Part shown: positions 8,729 through 17,928 of the stretch, one piece after another
Numbering within the stretch: the first letter of the stretch is position 1
Layout: the number at the start of each line of letters is the position of its first letter
The notes under the pieces: model-generated
Databases searched by the model: none
What the model saw: only the letters and a program-made list of their open reading frames with translations
Told to the model about the DNA's origin: nothing
Assembly (NCBI RefSeq): GCF_014647375.1
Contig: NZ_BMPB01000015.1
Span: 124,001 to 188,000 of the forward strand
Length of the DNA: 64,000 nucleotides
Origin: Parabacteroides faecis
GTDB lineage: Bacteria; Bacteroidota; Bacteroidia; Bacteroidales; Tannerellaceae
Direction: 5' to 3'
Made by a program: the position numbers and the translations under genes

Positions 8729-9679
8729 TTATTTATTGTTCAGATAATCTGTAACATTCTTTTCGATACGTGCAAGCAAGTCGTCTGTATCGCCTTTCAC
8801 GAATTTTTCGCCGGTGATGTGTTCGAATAACTCGATGTAACGGTCGCTGATACCTTCGACGATAGCCGGAGTCATTTCAGGAACAACCTGGCCTGCTTTA
8901 CCTTGGAAGCCGTTATCCATCAACCATTCGCGAACAAATTCTTTAGACAGCTGTTTCTGCGGTTCACCTTTGGCGAAACGGTCTTCGTAACCTTCTGAAT
9001 AGAAATAACGGGAAGAGTCCGGTGTATGAATCTCATCGATCAGGTAGATCTTACCGTCACGGTGACCGAATTCATATTTGGTGTCGACCAGGATCAGTCC
9101 GCGTCCGGCTGCGATCTCTGTACCACGTTTGAACAGCTCCATTGTATATTTTTCAAGAACGGCGTAGTCGGCTTCAGAAACAAGTCCCTGTTTCAGGATT
9201 TCTTCTTTGGAGATATCTTCGTCGTGAGCACCGATGGCAGCTTTCGTTGTCGGGGTGATGATAGGTTCCGGGAAACGCTGGTTTTCGCGCATACCTTCCG
9301 GCAGTTTCACACCACAGATTTCGCGTACACCGCTTTTGTAAGCACGCCATGCGCTACCGCAAAGGTAACCGCGTACGATCATTTCAACAGGGAAACCTTC
9401 GCACTGTACACCAACGGTAACCATTGGGTCGGGTGAAGCCATTTTCCAATTCGGGCAAATGTCGGTGGTCGCGTCAAGGAATTTGGCAGCAATCTGATTC
9501 AACATCTGGCCTTTGTAAGGAATACCTTCCGGCAATACTACGTCGAAAGCTGAAATACGGTCGGTTGCGACCATCACCAATACTTCGTCATTGATATTGT
9601 ACACGTCGCGTACTTTACCATGATAGACACTCTTTTGTCCCGGGAAATTGTAATCTGTTTTAACTAACGCCTTCTTCAT
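8729..9679 (-). CDS. purC: SAICAR synthase
   Basis: Phosphoribosylaminoimidazole-succinocarboxamide synthase, joining CAIR and aspartate with ATP in purine synthesis. Family motifs are clear: GKVRDVYNI near the N-terminus (nucleotide loop), [32 protein letters not shown], and [13 protein letters not shown] (metal and substrate site). Its 316 residues fit the longer PurC form common in Bacteroidetes. An upstream in-frame TTG at 9685 would add two residues; ATG at 9679 is preferred. Gaps of 6 bases to ubiE and 13 to phoH support cotranscription. Confidence 0.96.
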   Translation of the reverse strand: MKKALVKTDYNFPGQKSVYHGKVRDVYNINDEVLVMVATDRISAFDVVLPEGIPYKGQMLNQIAAKFLDATTDICPNWKMASPDPMVTVGVQCEGFPVEMIVRGYLCGSAWRAYKSGVREICGVKLPEGMRENQRFPEPIITPTTKAAIGAHDEDISKEEILKQGLVSEADYAVLEKYTMELFKRGTEIAAGRGLILVDTKYEFGHRDGKIYLIDEIHTPDSSRYFYSEGYEDRFAKGEPQKQLSKEFVREWLMDNGFQGKAGQVVPEMTPAIVEGISDRYIELFEHITGEKFVKGDTDDLLARIEKNVTDYLNNK

Positions 9680-9692
9680 GACCAATTTATTT

Positions 9693-10703
9693 TTAATTGT
9701 TTTCTGATAGTTTGTTGTTCTTTTCTATTGTTGTTTTAGGCGAGTGGGCCTTTGTCTCACTGCGTCGTTTATCGTCGAATTTGTCGTACGCTTCCACTAT
9801 ACGTTGCACCAGTTTATGTCGTACGATATCTTTCTTATCGAATTCAATTTTGCCGATCCCTTTTACGCCTTTCAGTATCTGCATGGCCTGCACGAGTCCG
9901 GAAGTTGCTGTGGGGGGAAGGTCGATTTGCGTTACGTCACCGGTAATAATCATTTTAGCGTTCATACCCAGGCGGGTGAGGAACATCTTGATCTGGTGCG
10001 TAGTCGTATTTTGTGCTTCATCGAGGATAATAACGGCATCGTTCAGCGTACGTCCGCGCATAAAAGCCAGCGGGGCAATCTGAATCACATTATTTTCCAT
10101 ATACTCTTTGAGTTTCGCTCCCGGTATCATATCCTGCAGGGCATCGTACAACGGCTGGAGGTACGGATCGAGCTTGTCTTTCATTTCTCCCGGAAGGAAT
10201 CCCAGCTTCTCGCCGGCTTCGACGGCGGGACGACTTAGGATGATCTTTCTTATTTCTTTGTTCTTTAATGCTTTTACGGCCAGGGCGATGGCTACGAATG
10301 TCTTACCTGTTCCGGCCGGGCCGGTGGCAAATACCAGGTCGTTATTTTCGAATGCCTTCACCAGTAATTGCTGGTTTTCGGTACGGGCAACGATCGCCTT
10401 ACCGTTCATCCCATGAATGATCAGGTTCTCCTGTTTAACGACAGTCGGGGCTTTGCCTTTAATAATGTCGAGTATGACATCTTCTGTCAGGGAATTGAAC
10501 TCTTCGCAGTATTTCTCAACTTCCCGGATTTTCTTCAGGAACAGTTCGGATTCATCTTCGTCTCCGATTACTTTCATCACATTTCCTCGGGCAACGATGC
10601 GAAGCTTGGGAAACAGTGTTTTGATAAGCTGCATGTTCGCATTGTTCACTCCGTAAAAAATAACCGGGTCTACACTTTCCAGAATATATATTCGTTCTAT
10701 CAT
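9693..10703 (-). CDS. PhoH-like ATPase
   Basis: A cytoplasmic PhoH/YbeZ-type P-loop ATPase, in other bacteria tied to ribosome maturation and RNA metabolism with YbeY. A KH-like N-terminal region (about 1-60) precedes the ATPase domain with Walker A GPAGTGKT at residues 128-135, the [17 protein letters not shown] signature and Walker [11 protein letters not shown]. The C-terminal tail is short and charged. It is the first gene of the phoH-purC-ubiE-aroE run; a plausible -7 element for leftward transcription (TAATTTTG on the minus strand, 10765-10772) lies about 60 bases upstream. Confidence 0.93.
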   Translation of the reverse strand: MIERIYILESVDPVIFYGVNNANMQLIKTLFPKLRIVARGNVMKVIGDEDESELFLKKIREVEKYCEEFNSLTEDVILDIIKGKAPTVVKQENLIIHGMNGKAIVARTENQQLLVKAFENNDLVFATGPAGTGKTFVAIALAVKALKNKEIRKIILSRPAVEAGEKLGFLPGEMKDKLDPYLQPLYDALQDMIPGAKLKEYMENNVIQIAPLAFMRGRTLNDAVIILDEAQNTTTHQIKMFLTRLGMNAKMIITGDVTQIDLPPTATSGLVQAMQILKGVKGIGKIEFDKKDIVRHKLVQRIVEAYDKFDDKRRSETKAHSPKTTIEKNNKLSENN

Positions 10704-10822
10704 CCGTTCTTTTCCTTTTTCCTTATAATTTTTATGTTTTTATCCCATCTATTATTTAGGTACGCAAAATTAGTAATATTCTTTGTCTCCTAAATAGATT
10801 CGGGCTTTTTTTTGAGATATAA

Positions 10823-11137
10823 CTATCGGAACATTTCTTTAAGCTTCCAGTCGTCTTGCCTGCAATCCCATATGGCATGTATTTCGATGAGGTCGGGACT
10901 GATCGTATAGATCAGCTTGTAATGTTTTTCGACAACAAACGAATGAAAGTTTTGTGGAAAATCCTTTAATGAAGGTTCGAGAGGTCCTGCGTGAGGAAAT
11001 GTCTTTAACAAGTCGGCAGAATCAATAATTCTGTTATATAAGCGAACGGCAGAGCATTCGCTCTTCTTACTGTAATAATCGTAAATATTTTCAAGTAAGG
11101 TAATAGCTTGTGGTAACCACTTTAATCTTGTTGGCAT
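10823..11137 (-). CDS. RelE/ParE-family toxin
   Basis: A 104-residue protein of the RelE/ParE toxin superfamily, whose members cleave ribosome-bound mRNA or poison gyrase; which applies cannot be told. The typical pattern is visible: WLPQAITLLENIYDYYSKKSE, then RLYNRIIDSADLLKTFPHAG, and the C-terminal HYKLIYTISPDLIEIHAIWDCRQDD strand region. It overlaps the preceding antitoxin gene by 16 bases, a usual toxin-antitoxin layout. Confidence 0.85.
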   Translation of the reverse strand: MPTRLKWLPQAITLLENIYDYYSKKSECSAVRLYNRIIDSADLLKTFPHAGPLEPSLKDFPQNFHSFVVEKHYKLIYTISPDLIEIHAIWDCRQDDWKLKEMFR

Positions 11138-11376
11138 AGAGGGTGTCTTTTTCGTAATTCATCGGAAGTCATACCTAACCCTTGTTTGGATTCTTCTATA
11201 GATTTTTTCAACACCTCTTTCAGCTCATCTACCGTCATTTGTGCTGGCAGGCGTTCGACTTTCTTGCCTGTGTGCTGGCTGATAAGATTTTTGATCTTAT
11301 GCAACAACTGCTCGTCATCGATTTGCTTTAATTGTTCAATCAGTGAAAGTTTTAGTTCTAAAGTACTCATATCCAT
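11122..11376 (-). CDS. Antitoxin of the RelE-type pair
   Basis: An 84-residue, helix-rich, charged protein directly upstream of and overlapping the RelE-type toxin, therefore its likely antitoxin. I do not recognise a known DNA-binding fold in the N-terminal half (LELKLSLIEQLKQIDDEQLLHKI); the C-terminal part would bind the toxin. Start could be 11376 or two codons later (11370). A -7-like element, TACTTTTG on the minus strand (11399-11406), lies 23 bases upstream and could drive the pair. Confidence 0.75.
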   Translation of the reverse strand: MDMSTLELKLSLIEQLKQIDDEQLLHKIKNLISQHTGKKVERLPAQMTVDELKEVLKKSIEESKQGLGMTSDELRKRHPLCQQD

Positions 11377-11476
11377 ATTCTTTTATTTATACTGTTTACA
11401 AAAGTACGAAATCTTTTTTCTCTTGTCCTGTTAAGTCTGTTATTTTTCTTATTTTTGTTTCCCAAAATCAAAAGGG

Positions 11477-12127
11477 ATGAAATTATTTATAAATACAATA
11501 AGTTTACTGGCCGTATTGATGGCTGTTTGTGCTTTTTCTTCTTGCAAGGAAAAGCGGGGTGAGTTGAAAACCATTTGGTATAATGGTAGTTATAACCGGG
11601 ACTTTAATGACTTGAATGATGTTCAACTGGCGGTAGCACAGAAAATAGGAATAGAACCTATCAGTAACCGGGATGATGCCGAACATGCCTCTAAGAAAAT
11701 GAAGGAGATCAAGACCTGCGATTATTATGAAGTGGAAGAATTGAAACATTCCATCCCTTATCTGATCCCCGAAGCTGCTACATTGCTGGAAGATATCGGA
11801 CGGAATTTCCAGGATTCCCTTTATAACCTGAATGCTTCCATCTATAAAATAAAGGTGACGAGCGTTACCCGTACGGTCGATGACGTGAAGAAATTAGGAA
11901 AACGCAACTATAACGCTTCTATGAATTCTGCTCACCGCTATGGTACTACTTTTGATATATCCTGGGTTCGTTACACTAAAATAGACGAAAAGGATACCTT
12001 GAATATCGATAACGACCGTCTGAAAATGGTACTTGCGTCTGTGCTCCGCGATCAGCGAAAGGCTGAACGTTGTTATATCAAGCACGAACGCAAGCAAGGC
12101 TGTTTCCATATTACAGTCCGTAAATAA
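11477..12127 (+). CDS. DUF5715 family lipoprotein, possible M15-like peptidase
   Basis: A 216-residue lipoprotein: the signal peptide ends in CAFSSC, with the lipid-bearing cysteine at 23. The DUF5715-type core contains SAHRYGTTFDISW (H153, D160) and GCFHITVR (H211). The spacing H-x6-D and the late histidine resemble the zinc ligands of M15 (VanY/VanX-type) D,D-peptidases, which cut D-Ala-D-Ala in peptidoglycan. A cell-wall peptidase role is my inference, not established. The usual second catalytic glutamate is not obvious. It stands alone between the toxin-antitoxin pair and a convergent thioredoxin. Confidence 0.75.
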   Translation: MKLFINTISLLAVLMAVCAFSSCKEKRGELKTIWYNGSYNRDFNDLNDVQLAVAQKIGIEPISNRDDAEHASKKMKEIKTCDYYEVEELKHSIPYLIPEAATLLEDIGRNFQDSLYNLNASIYKIKVTSVTRTVDDVKKLGKRNYNASMNSAHRYGTTFDISWVRYTKIDEKDTLNIDNDRLKMVLASVLRDQRKAERCYIKHERKQGCFHITVRK

Positions 12128-12143
12128 CGGAGTGTAATGACTC

Positions 12144-12503
12144 TTATTTCAGGATATTTTCTTCAATGATCTTTTTTAACTCGTGCTTGGGCATTGTTCC
12201 GAGCATGAATTCTTTTGTCCCGTCTGGTTTGCAGATAAGGAGTGTAGGGATAGTACGGATGTTGAATGCCGTTTCCAAAGCTTCCTCATCGTCTACATTT
12301 ACTTTATAGATATCCAGTTTTCCGTCATACGTTTCGGCGAATTCATCCAATATCGGGTCCAAACGTTTGCAGTAACCACACCATGGTGCCTGGAAATCTA
12401 CGATACAAGGTTTATCTCCTATATATTTCCAATCTTTCGGGTCAGCTTCGAAATTACCTACTTTCTGAATGAAATCTGCTTTTGTCAATTCTACTGGTTT
12501 CAT
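12144..12503 (-). CDS. Thioredoxin-fold protein with CGYC active site
   Basis: A 119-residue thioredoxin. The active site WCGYCKR carries the redox cysteines at 42 and 45. CGYC replaces the classical CGPC, which would make it less strictly reducing than TrxA. The conserved cis-proline is in RTIPTLL. There is no signal peptide, so it acts in the cytoplasm. It is a single gene, convergent with the DUF5715 gene (16-base gap), and is probably not the housekeeping TrxA. Confidence 0.9.
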   Translation of the reverse strand: MKPVELTKADFIQKVGNFEADPKDWKYIGDKPCIVDFQAPWCGYCKRLDPILDEFAETYDGKLDIYKVNVDDEEALETAFNIRTIPTLLICKPDGTKEFMLGTMPKHELKKIIEENILK

Positions 12504-12627
12504 ATGCTTATTGTTTTTATTTACAGTGCAAAGTTACACAGGATAAAAAATCAATGACATAGCAATATGGCTAATATACTTGTCAATTTTTCCGTATGTC
12601 CGTTTTAAAAGTTACTGCCGACTATCC

Positions 12628-13932
12628 TTAAAATAATTGTATAAGAAGTAGTCCAAGCAATACAGAAACTCCGGTTGCGATCAATCCGGGGATCATAAAA
12701 GAGTGATTCAGGATATATTTCCCGATATGGGTAGTTCCTGTACGGTCAAAATTGATTGCAGCAACGACTGTCGGATAATTCGGTATGAAAAAGTAACCGT
12801 TTACGGCAGGGAAGAGGGCGATTAACATATAAGGAGATATTCCCAGCGCCAATCCTAAAGGAAGTAAAGCACGTACGGTTGCTGCCTGGCTGAACAGCAG
12901 AATAGACATCAGAAACAGGGCGATCCCGAATAACCAAGGCATTTCGGTAACGATCTGTTCAATCGAGCCTTTCAGCTCCGCCATATTCCCGCCGATAAAA
13001 GTGTCGCCCATCCAGGCAATACCGAAGATGGCGACAACAGCCTGCATACCGGCAGAAAAGACCGAACCCTGAACGGCTTTGATCCCGTCCGTCCGGGTTG
13101 CCAGTAGGATGATGGCAGCAGCCGATAACATCAATATCTCGATAATGTAAGCCATCGACAGAGACTGGCCGTTGAATGTCGGACGGATACTTTCGATAGA
13201 ACCGAACAGGATGATACCGATAGTCGCCAGGATAAATATGATGACCGACCAGCCGGCCGCTTTCTGATTCTTTACATCTTTCAACTCATACTTCTGGGTT
13301 GTGAATTCTCCTTCAGCAATACGTCTTTTGAATTCAGGATCGTCTTCCAGCTCTTTACCGACACGTAGGGAATAGAAAGCACCAGCCAGCACACCTGCCA
13401 GCGTACAAGGCACGGAGATCATCAGAATATCGAATAGAGTCACATTGAACCCTTGTCCTACCAGCATACTCAACAGAGCCACGGTAGCAGCAGAGATCGG
13501 ACTGGCTGTAATAGCCTGCTGTGAAGCGATCACGGCAATACCCAGCGGGCGTTCCGGACGTATTTTCGTTTCGGTCGCCACTTCCGCGATAACCGGTAAA
13601 ACCGAGTAGGCTACATGTCCTGTCCCGGCAATGAATGTGAAAACATAGGTAACCAGCGGACTTAATATTGTAATTTTGGAAGGATTCTTACGAAGAAGTT
13701 TTTCTGCCCATTTCACCATCAGGTCCAGGCCACTGGCTGCCTGCATGCAACTGGCTGCAGCGATGACGGCTACGATCATCAACATTACGTCGATAGGAGG
13801 AGAAGTTGGTTCGAGCCCGAAGACAAAAGTCAGTACGGCAAGCCCGAGTCCACCTAAAACACCAAGCCCGATACCACCAAGACGGGCTCCGATTATAATT
13901 GCAATTAGTACAAACGCTAGTTGAATTAACAT
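12628..13932 (-). CDS. dcuB: Anaerobic C4-dicarboxylate transporter (DcuA/DcuB family)
   Basis: A 434-residue inner-membrane carrier of the Dcu family that exchanges or takes up fumarate, malate and aspartate and exports succinate, central to fumarate respiration. The protein is hydrophobic throughout with about ten to twelve helices. Landmarks are the N-terminal GARLGGIGLGVLGGLG, ITASPISAATVALLSMLV and FPAVNGYFFIPNYPTVVAAINFDRTGTTHIGK, all characteristic of DcuA/B. DcuA and DcuB cannot be separated by eye. Its leftward promoter region is shared with the divergent beta-galactosidase: a minus-strand -7 (13974-13981) abuts the plus-strand -7 (13984-13991). Confidence 0.92.
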   Translation of the reverse strand: MLIQLAFVLIAIIIGARLGGIGLGVLGGLGLAVLTFVFGLEPTSPPIDVMLMIVAVIAAASCMQAASGLDLMVKWAEKLLRKNPSKITILSPLVTYVFTFIAGTGHVAYSVLPVIAEVATETKIRPERPLGIAVIASQQAITASPISAATVALLSMLVGQGFNVTLFDILMISVPCTLAGVLAGAFYSLRVGKELEDDPEFKRRIAEGEFTTQKYELKDVKNQKAAGWSVIIFILATIGIILFGSIESIRPTFNGQSLSMAYIIEILMLSAAAIILLATRTDGIKAVQGSVFSAGMQAVVAIFGIAWMGDTFIGGNMAELKGSIEQIVTEMPWLFGIALFLMSILLFSQAATVRALLPLGLALGISPYMLIALFPAVNGYFFIPNYPTVVAAINFDRTGTTHIGKYILNHSFMIPGLIATGVSVLLGLLLIQLF

Positions 13933-13960
13933 ATTCAGTAACTTGTTATTGTAGATTTAG

Positions 13961-13991
13961 TTTGTGAAAGCTGCAAATTTAGCTATTTTTG
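13961..13991 (+). promoter_or_regulatory. Beta-galactosidase promoter, back to back with the dcuB promoter
   Basis: TTTG (13961-13964), a 19-base spacer and TATTTTTG (13984-13991) match the Bacteroidetes sigma consensus on the plus strand. Two bases to the left, CAAATTTA (13974-13981) is the same -7 element (TAAATTTG) reading leftward to dcuB. The two -7 elements form a GCAAA...TTTGC dyad and could not be bound by two polymerases at once. Confidence 0.7.
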
Positions 13992-14019
13992 CTGCGCTAA
14001 GAACTACAAAAACATTAAA

Positions 14020-16533
14020 ATGCGCATGAAAAGATTCAATTTAGTTATTTTAGTCGCGTTATTCGGACTGCTGACCAACCTTTCAGCACAAGTACGTAGT
14101 GAGTTCCTTCTGGAGAAAAACTGGAAGTTCACCCGTGAGGATAACCCCGACTTTATCAAACCCGCTTTCGACGACAGTAAATGGCAATCGGTGACAGTGC
14201 CTCACGATTGGGCGATATACGGTCCGTTCAGTTCCCAGAACGACAAGCAGGAAGTAGCCATTTCACAGGATGGTCAGAAAGAGGCAATGGAACACGCCGG
14301 ACGTACAGGTGGTCTGCCTTTTGTTGGTGTCGGTTGGTACCGTACCGAGTTTGAAGTCCCCCAGTTCGCTGAAGGTAAAAAAGCATCCATCCTGTTCGAT
14401 GGAGCGATGAGCCATGCGAAAGTGTATATTAACGGAGAAGAAGTAGGGTATTGGCCTTACGGATATAACTCGTTCCATTTCGATATTACGAAGTATCTGA
14501 AACCGGGACAGAAAAATACATTGGCTGTCCGTCTGGAAAACCTGCCGGAATCATCCCGCTGGTATCCCGGAGCCGGTCTGTATCGTAACGTACATGTGAT
14601 TGTTACGGAAGATGCACATATCCCTGTTTGGGGAACGTATGTGACAACTCCTATCGTAAAGAAAGAATTTGCCAAAGTGAATGTAAACACGAAGGTGAAC
14701 CTGCCGGCAGGAGCTGACCCGAAACAATATGCAGTAAAAACAAGCCTTCGTAATCCGAACGGACAGATGCTGGTAGAGACAATGCTTCCATTGACCGACA
14801 TTAAATATAATAACGGTTCGGTCGACCAGGAGTTTATTGTTCATACTCCGACACTTTGGTCACCGGATATGCCGGCCCTATATGTGGCAGAAAGCCGTTT
14901 GTACCGGAACGGAACCGAGTTGAAAGACGAATACACGACCCCGTTCGGTATCCGTTCTATCGAGATCATTCCGGGTAAAGGCTTTTTCCTGAACGGTGAA
15001 AAGACCGTGTTCAAAGGCGTATGTAACCACCATGACCTGGGGCCGTTGGGAGCAGCCGTGAATGATGCCGCTATCCGTCGCCAGATTCGTATCCTGAAAG
15101 AGATGGGGTGTAATGCGATCCGTACTTCCCACAACATGCCTGCTCCTGAACTGGTGAAGGCTTGTGATGAGATGGGTATGATGCTGATGGCTGAAAGCTT
15201 CGACGAGTGGAATGTCGCTAAATGTAAGAACGGCTACAATCTCTTCTTCGATGAATGGGCGGAAAAAGATATGGTAAACCTGGTTCACCATTTCCGTAAT
15301 AACCCAAGTGTGGTGATGTGGTGTATTGGTAATGAAGTTCCGAACCAGTGGATTGAAGGAGATGCCAAGATCGCCCGCTTCCTGCAGGACATCTGCCACC
15401 GGGAAGACCCGACTCGCCCGGTAACGCAGGGTATGGATGCGCCGGATGCTGTCGTAAACAATAACTTTGCTGCGGTAATGGAGGTTGCCGGTTTCAACTA
15501 CCGTCCGTTCAGATATCAGGTTAATTACAAGAAACTACCGCAGGAAATTATTCTGGGAAGTGAGACGGCTTCAACGGTAAGTTCACGCGGTGTCTATAAA
15601 TTCCCGGTTGAACGTAAGGCGATGGCTGTCTACGATGATCATCAGAGTTCTTCTTACGACGTAGAGCATTGCGGCTGGTCAAACTTGCCGGAAGACGATT
15701 TCATCCAGCATGAAGACCTGCCTTATTGTATCGGCGAGTTCGTATGGACCGGTTTCGACTATCTGGGTGAACCGACTCCGTATTATACCAACTGGCCGAG
15801 CCATAGTTCCCTGTTCGGTATCATTGACCTGGCCGGTATTCCAAAGGACCGCTACTATCTGTATCGCAGTCATTGGAACAAGGCTGAAAAGACGTTACAT
15901 GTCCTGCCTCACTGGACATGGCCGGGACGCGAAGGTGAAGTGACTCCGGTGTTTGTTTACACCAACTATCCTTCTGCCGAGCTGTTCATTAACGGAAAGA
16001 GCCAGGGCAAACGTACGAAAGACCTGAGTATCGGCATCGACAGTAGCTATACGGAAGCGGCTCAGAAGAGTTTCGAACGTCAGAAACGCTATCGCCTGAT
16101 GTGGATGGATACCAAATATGAGCCGGGTACGCTGAAAGTGATTGCTTACGATAAGGATGGAAACGCCGTTGCCGAAGAGGAAGTACATACAGCCGGTAAA
16201 CCTCATCATATCGAGCTTTCTGCTGATCGCAATAATCTGACAGCCGATGGCAAAGACTTGTCTTTCATCAATGTGCGGGTAGTAGATAAGAACGGAAACC
16301 TTTGTCCGGATGCCACCAACCAGATCAAGTTCAATGTTCGTGGAGCCGGTACATATAAAGCGGCAGCCAACGGTAATTCGGCAAGCCTCGAATCTTTCCA
16401 GGCTCCGCAGATGAAACTGTTCAGCGGACAGCTGACCGCCATCGTACAAACGGAAGAGACTCCGGGAACGATCTACTTCGAAGCATCTTCACCGGGAGTC
16501 AAGAGTGCACGGATTGAGTTGATAAGTAGATAA
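14020..16533 (+). CDS. Secreted GH2 beta-galactosidase-like glycoside hydrolase
   Basis: An 837-residue glycoside hydrolase family 2 enzyme, predicted to release beta-linked galactose or a similar sugar. A signal peptide (about 1-23, ending LSAQ) implies the periplasm or cell surface. Domains in order: sugar-binding jelly roll (about 25-200), Ig-like (205-310), TIM barrel (312-620), DUF4982-like segment (about 630-700) and a C-terminal Ig-like domain (725-835). The acid/base is probably E439 in IGNEVPNQW and the nucleophile probably E573 in CIGEFVWTGFDYLGEP. A second ATG six bases downstream (14026) is an alternative start. It is an isolated gene, not part of a polysaccharide utilisation locus here; its own promoter and terminator are visible. 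Exact linkage specificity cannot be read from sequence. Confidence 0.92.
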   Translation: MRMKRFNLVILVALFGLLTNLSAQVRSEFLLEKNWKFTREDNPDFIKPAFDDSKWQSVTVPHDWAIYGPFSSQNDKQEVAISQDGQKEAMEHAGRTGGLPFVGVGWYRTEFEVPQFAEGKKASILFDGAMSHAKVYINGEEVGYWPYGYNSFHFDITKYLKPGQKNTLAVRLENLPESSRWYPGAGLYRNVHVIVTEDAHIPVWGTYVTTPIVKKEFAKVNVNTKVNLPAGADPKQYAVKTSLRNPNGQMLVETMLPLTDIKYNNGSVDQEFIVHTPTLWSPDMPALYVAESRLYRNGTELKDEYTTPFGIRSIEIIPGKGFFLNGEKTVFKGVCNHHDLGPLGAAVNDAAIRRQIRILKEMGCNAIRTSHNMPAPELVKACDEMGMMLMAESFDEWNVAKCKNGYNLFFDEWAEKDMVNLVHHFRNNPSVVMWCIGNEVPNQWIEGDAKIARFLQDICHREDPTRPVTQGMDAPDAVVNNNFAAVMEVAGFNYRPFRYQVNYKKLPQEIILGSETASTVSSRGVYKFPVERKAMAVYDDHQSSSYDVEHCGWSNLPEDDFIQHEDLPYCIGEFVWTGFDYLGEPTPYYTNWPSHSSLFGIIDLAGIPKDRYYLYRSHWNKAEKTLHVLPHWTWPGREGEVTPVFVYTNYPSAELFINGKSQGKRTKDLSIGIDSSYTEAAQKSFERQKRYRLMWMDTKYEPGTLKVIAYDKDGNAVAEEEVHTAGKPHHIELSADRNNLTADGKDLSFINVRVVDKNGNLCPDATNQIKFNVRGAGTYKAAANGNSASLESFQAPQMKLFSGQLTAIVQTEETPGTIYFEASSPGVKSARIELISR

Positions 16534-16553
16534 GATTATTTAATGTATAAAGA

Positions 16554-16593
16554 AAATCCCTTTCGCAGAATGATGTGCGAAAGGGATTTTTTT
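16554..16593 (+). terminator. Intrinsic terminator of the beta-galactosidase gene
   Basis: AAATCCCTTTCGCA pairs with TGCGAAAGGGATTT across an eight-base loop (GAATGATG) and is followed by a T run, about 20 bases after the stop codon. Confidence 0.9.
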
Positions 16594-16672
16594 ATGGATA
16601 GATTTGGATATTGTCAGATGTGAACTATCTTATCAATAAATGAACTATCCCGCAGTCGAAGTGACTTAGCTA

Positions 16673-16844
16673 TTACAGGTTCATTTGCCGTTGGTTTTAA
16701 CCAACGGTCTACAGATTGTATCCCTTTTTGGGCTTTAGCCGCATTTCTCTTAAATAGCGAGACTGTATAAAATGGGACTAAAGTCCAATGAGATAGATTA
16801 TTTACCAATCCGTCAGCTGAAGCTGACGGCAAATGAACCTGTAA
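16673..16844. mobile_element. MITE/REP-like element with 18-bp terminal inverted repeats and four hairpins
   Basis: TTACAGGTTCATTTGCCG (16673-16690) is repeated exactly in inverse at 16827-16844. Between or overlapping the ends are four short hairpins: 16688-16707 (CCGTTGGTT stem), 16731-16740 (GGCTTTAGCC), 16775-16786 (GGACT/AGTCC) and 16810-16829 (CCGTCAGC-TGAA-GCTGACGG). There is no coding capacity. The design resembles REP arrays moved by RAYT (Y1 HUH) transposases, but none is in the window. Together with flanking sequence it fills the 383-base gap between the beta-galactosidase and the PepSY-like gene. Confidence 0.65.
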
Positions 16845-16878
16845 CTAGGCATGCCTTATGTACGATTGATGGCTTATA
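16830..16878 (+). repeat. 49-base dispersed repeat, copy 1 (inverted copy at 21822-21870)
   Basis: The right end of the MITE-like element and the next 34 bases match the reverse complement of 21822-21870 with only a handful of differences over 49 bases. The two copies face each other across the PepSY-like gene, the adaptor and the first permease pair. Confidence 0.75.
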
Positions 16879-16916
16879 GCCGGATAGGTTTAATTATTTC
16901 TAAATACGAACCTTAC

Positions 16917-17756
16917 TCATTGTACGATATTTCCGATCGCATCGAACGTTACCTCCGTGCTCTGTCCATTATGATTGACAGTAAAGGTATAGAATGTGCC
17001 GTTTGCATCGATCTTTACATTGATAGACTCTATTGTGTCTCCGGCATAGCCCGTAGACTGGAAACTATCCATGATAATCTCCGGTACATTCTGCTCCGCG
17101 ATCTGGTAGGAAGTGCTTTGCCATAAATAATTCTTATTCAACTGAGCAATCTTGTACACCTTTCCATCCAGCATATTCAGGATATACCCGTCGGCATTAC
17201 TCTGTATATCCAGCAAGTCGCAGGTAGCAAAGGTGAATGCCATCAATGTATGTACCTCTGCCGGTATCACGATCGGGGCATCCTCATTCCCTTCGTCATT
17301 TACAGCCTTGATAAGATTGCCGTACGGGGAGTAATACAGATCCATATCACTGTTCCCTTTTTCGGCATCGATCTTATAAACGACTGCCATACTATCCCGG
17401 TTGATCGTATAGGAATCATCCACTTTCCAACCGGCATAAAGTCCGTTATCGAATGCGGCGGTCACCGCTTCCGGAAGCTGGTTGAAAGGTGTATCCGCTT
17501 TGTCCATCATCCACTTGCCCTGTTCGGTTAGCCACGCTTCGGTAGAGACACCGTTGTTCGTGAATTCCGCTACGTAGTAATTACCCTCTATCGTAAAGAT
17601 CGGGTTGGAGGCATTCGGATATTTCTTGTTGAAAGCCTGCATGACCGGTTCGGTCGGTTCGATGGCATTTTTGTGATCGTCGTCGTTATTGTCGCAACTG
17701 GCGAGAAATAATCCCAAAACGGCGAAAAGGGATAAAAAGATTGACCTGATGTTCAT
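16917..17756 (-). CDS. Lipoprotein with PepSY-like (beta-lactamase-inhibitor-like) repeats
   Basis: A 279-residue lipoprotein: the signal peptide ends LFLASC with the lipid cysteine at 21, followed by the acidic stretch DNNDDD that often marks surface export in Bacteroidetes. The mature part shows PepSY-like units, recognisable by FNKKYPNASNPIFTIEGNYYVAEFTNNG with a following W-x-T-E-Q-G-K-W turn, and similar strands near the C-terminus (MDSFQSTGYAGDTIESINVKI). Such proteins are common in Bacteroidales, and their function is not established. The gene is divergent from the adaptor; 207 bases separate the two starts and include the sigma-54 promoter of the adaptor. Confidence 0.75.
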   Translation of the reverse strand: MNIRSIFLSLFAVLGLFLASCDNNDDDHKNAIEPTEPVMQAFNKKYPNASNPIFTIEGNYYVAEFTNNGVSTEAWLTEQGKWMMDKADTPFNQLPEAVTAAFDNGLYAGWKVDDSYTINRDSMAVVYKIDAEKGNSDMDLYYSPYGNLIKAVNDEGNEDAPIVIPAEVHTLMAFTFATCDLLDIQSNADGYILNMLDGKVYKIAQLNKNYLWQSTSYQIAEQNVPEIIMDSFQSTGYAGDTIESINVKIDANGTFYTFTVNHNGQSTEVTFDAIGNIVQ

Positions 17757-17852
17757 ATTCTTATTGTTTTAGCGATTAATAAGTGCATATTTCTATTTGT
17801 CGATAAAGAACAAGCCAGACGTAGGGAATGTTTTCCGTAAAACCGAACACAC

Positions 17853-17868
17853 TGTCCGATATTGAACA
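17853..17868 (+). promoter_or_regulatory. Enhancer-like dyad TGTCC-N6-GAACA upstream of the adaptor operon
   Basis: TGTCCGATATTGAACA matches TGTTCGTTATTGAACA at 23949-23964 in 14 of 16 bases. In both cases the dyad centre lies 54.5 bases upstream of the first G of the -24 GG, so this is a likely binding site of the same sigma-54 activator. Confidence 0.7.
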
Positions 17869-17913
17869 CCCATTCATCCTTCCTTTTTGCACATAATCAG
17901 CTGTTTAGCTTTT

Positions 17914-17928
17914 TGGCACGGAGTTTGC
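17914..17928 (+). promoter_or_regulatory. Sigma-54 promoter of the adaptor-permease-ATPase operon
   Basis: TGGCACGGAGTTTGC has the invariant GG (17915-17916) and GC (17927-17928) separated by ten bases, as in the sigma-54 consensus TGGCACG-N4-TTGC. Transcription would start near 17940, leaving a leader of about 24 bases before the adaptor ATG. Confidence 0.85.

Noticed and set aside
14878-15399. 173-codon minus-strand frame inside the beta-galactosidase gene
   Set aside because: Antisense shadow of a well-supported GH2 enzyme; no recognisable domain.
16534-16916. Small protein genes in the repeat-rich gap after the beta-galactosidase
   Set aside because: The open frames there (for example 16614-16832) are made of the inverted repeats and hairpins of the MITE-like element.
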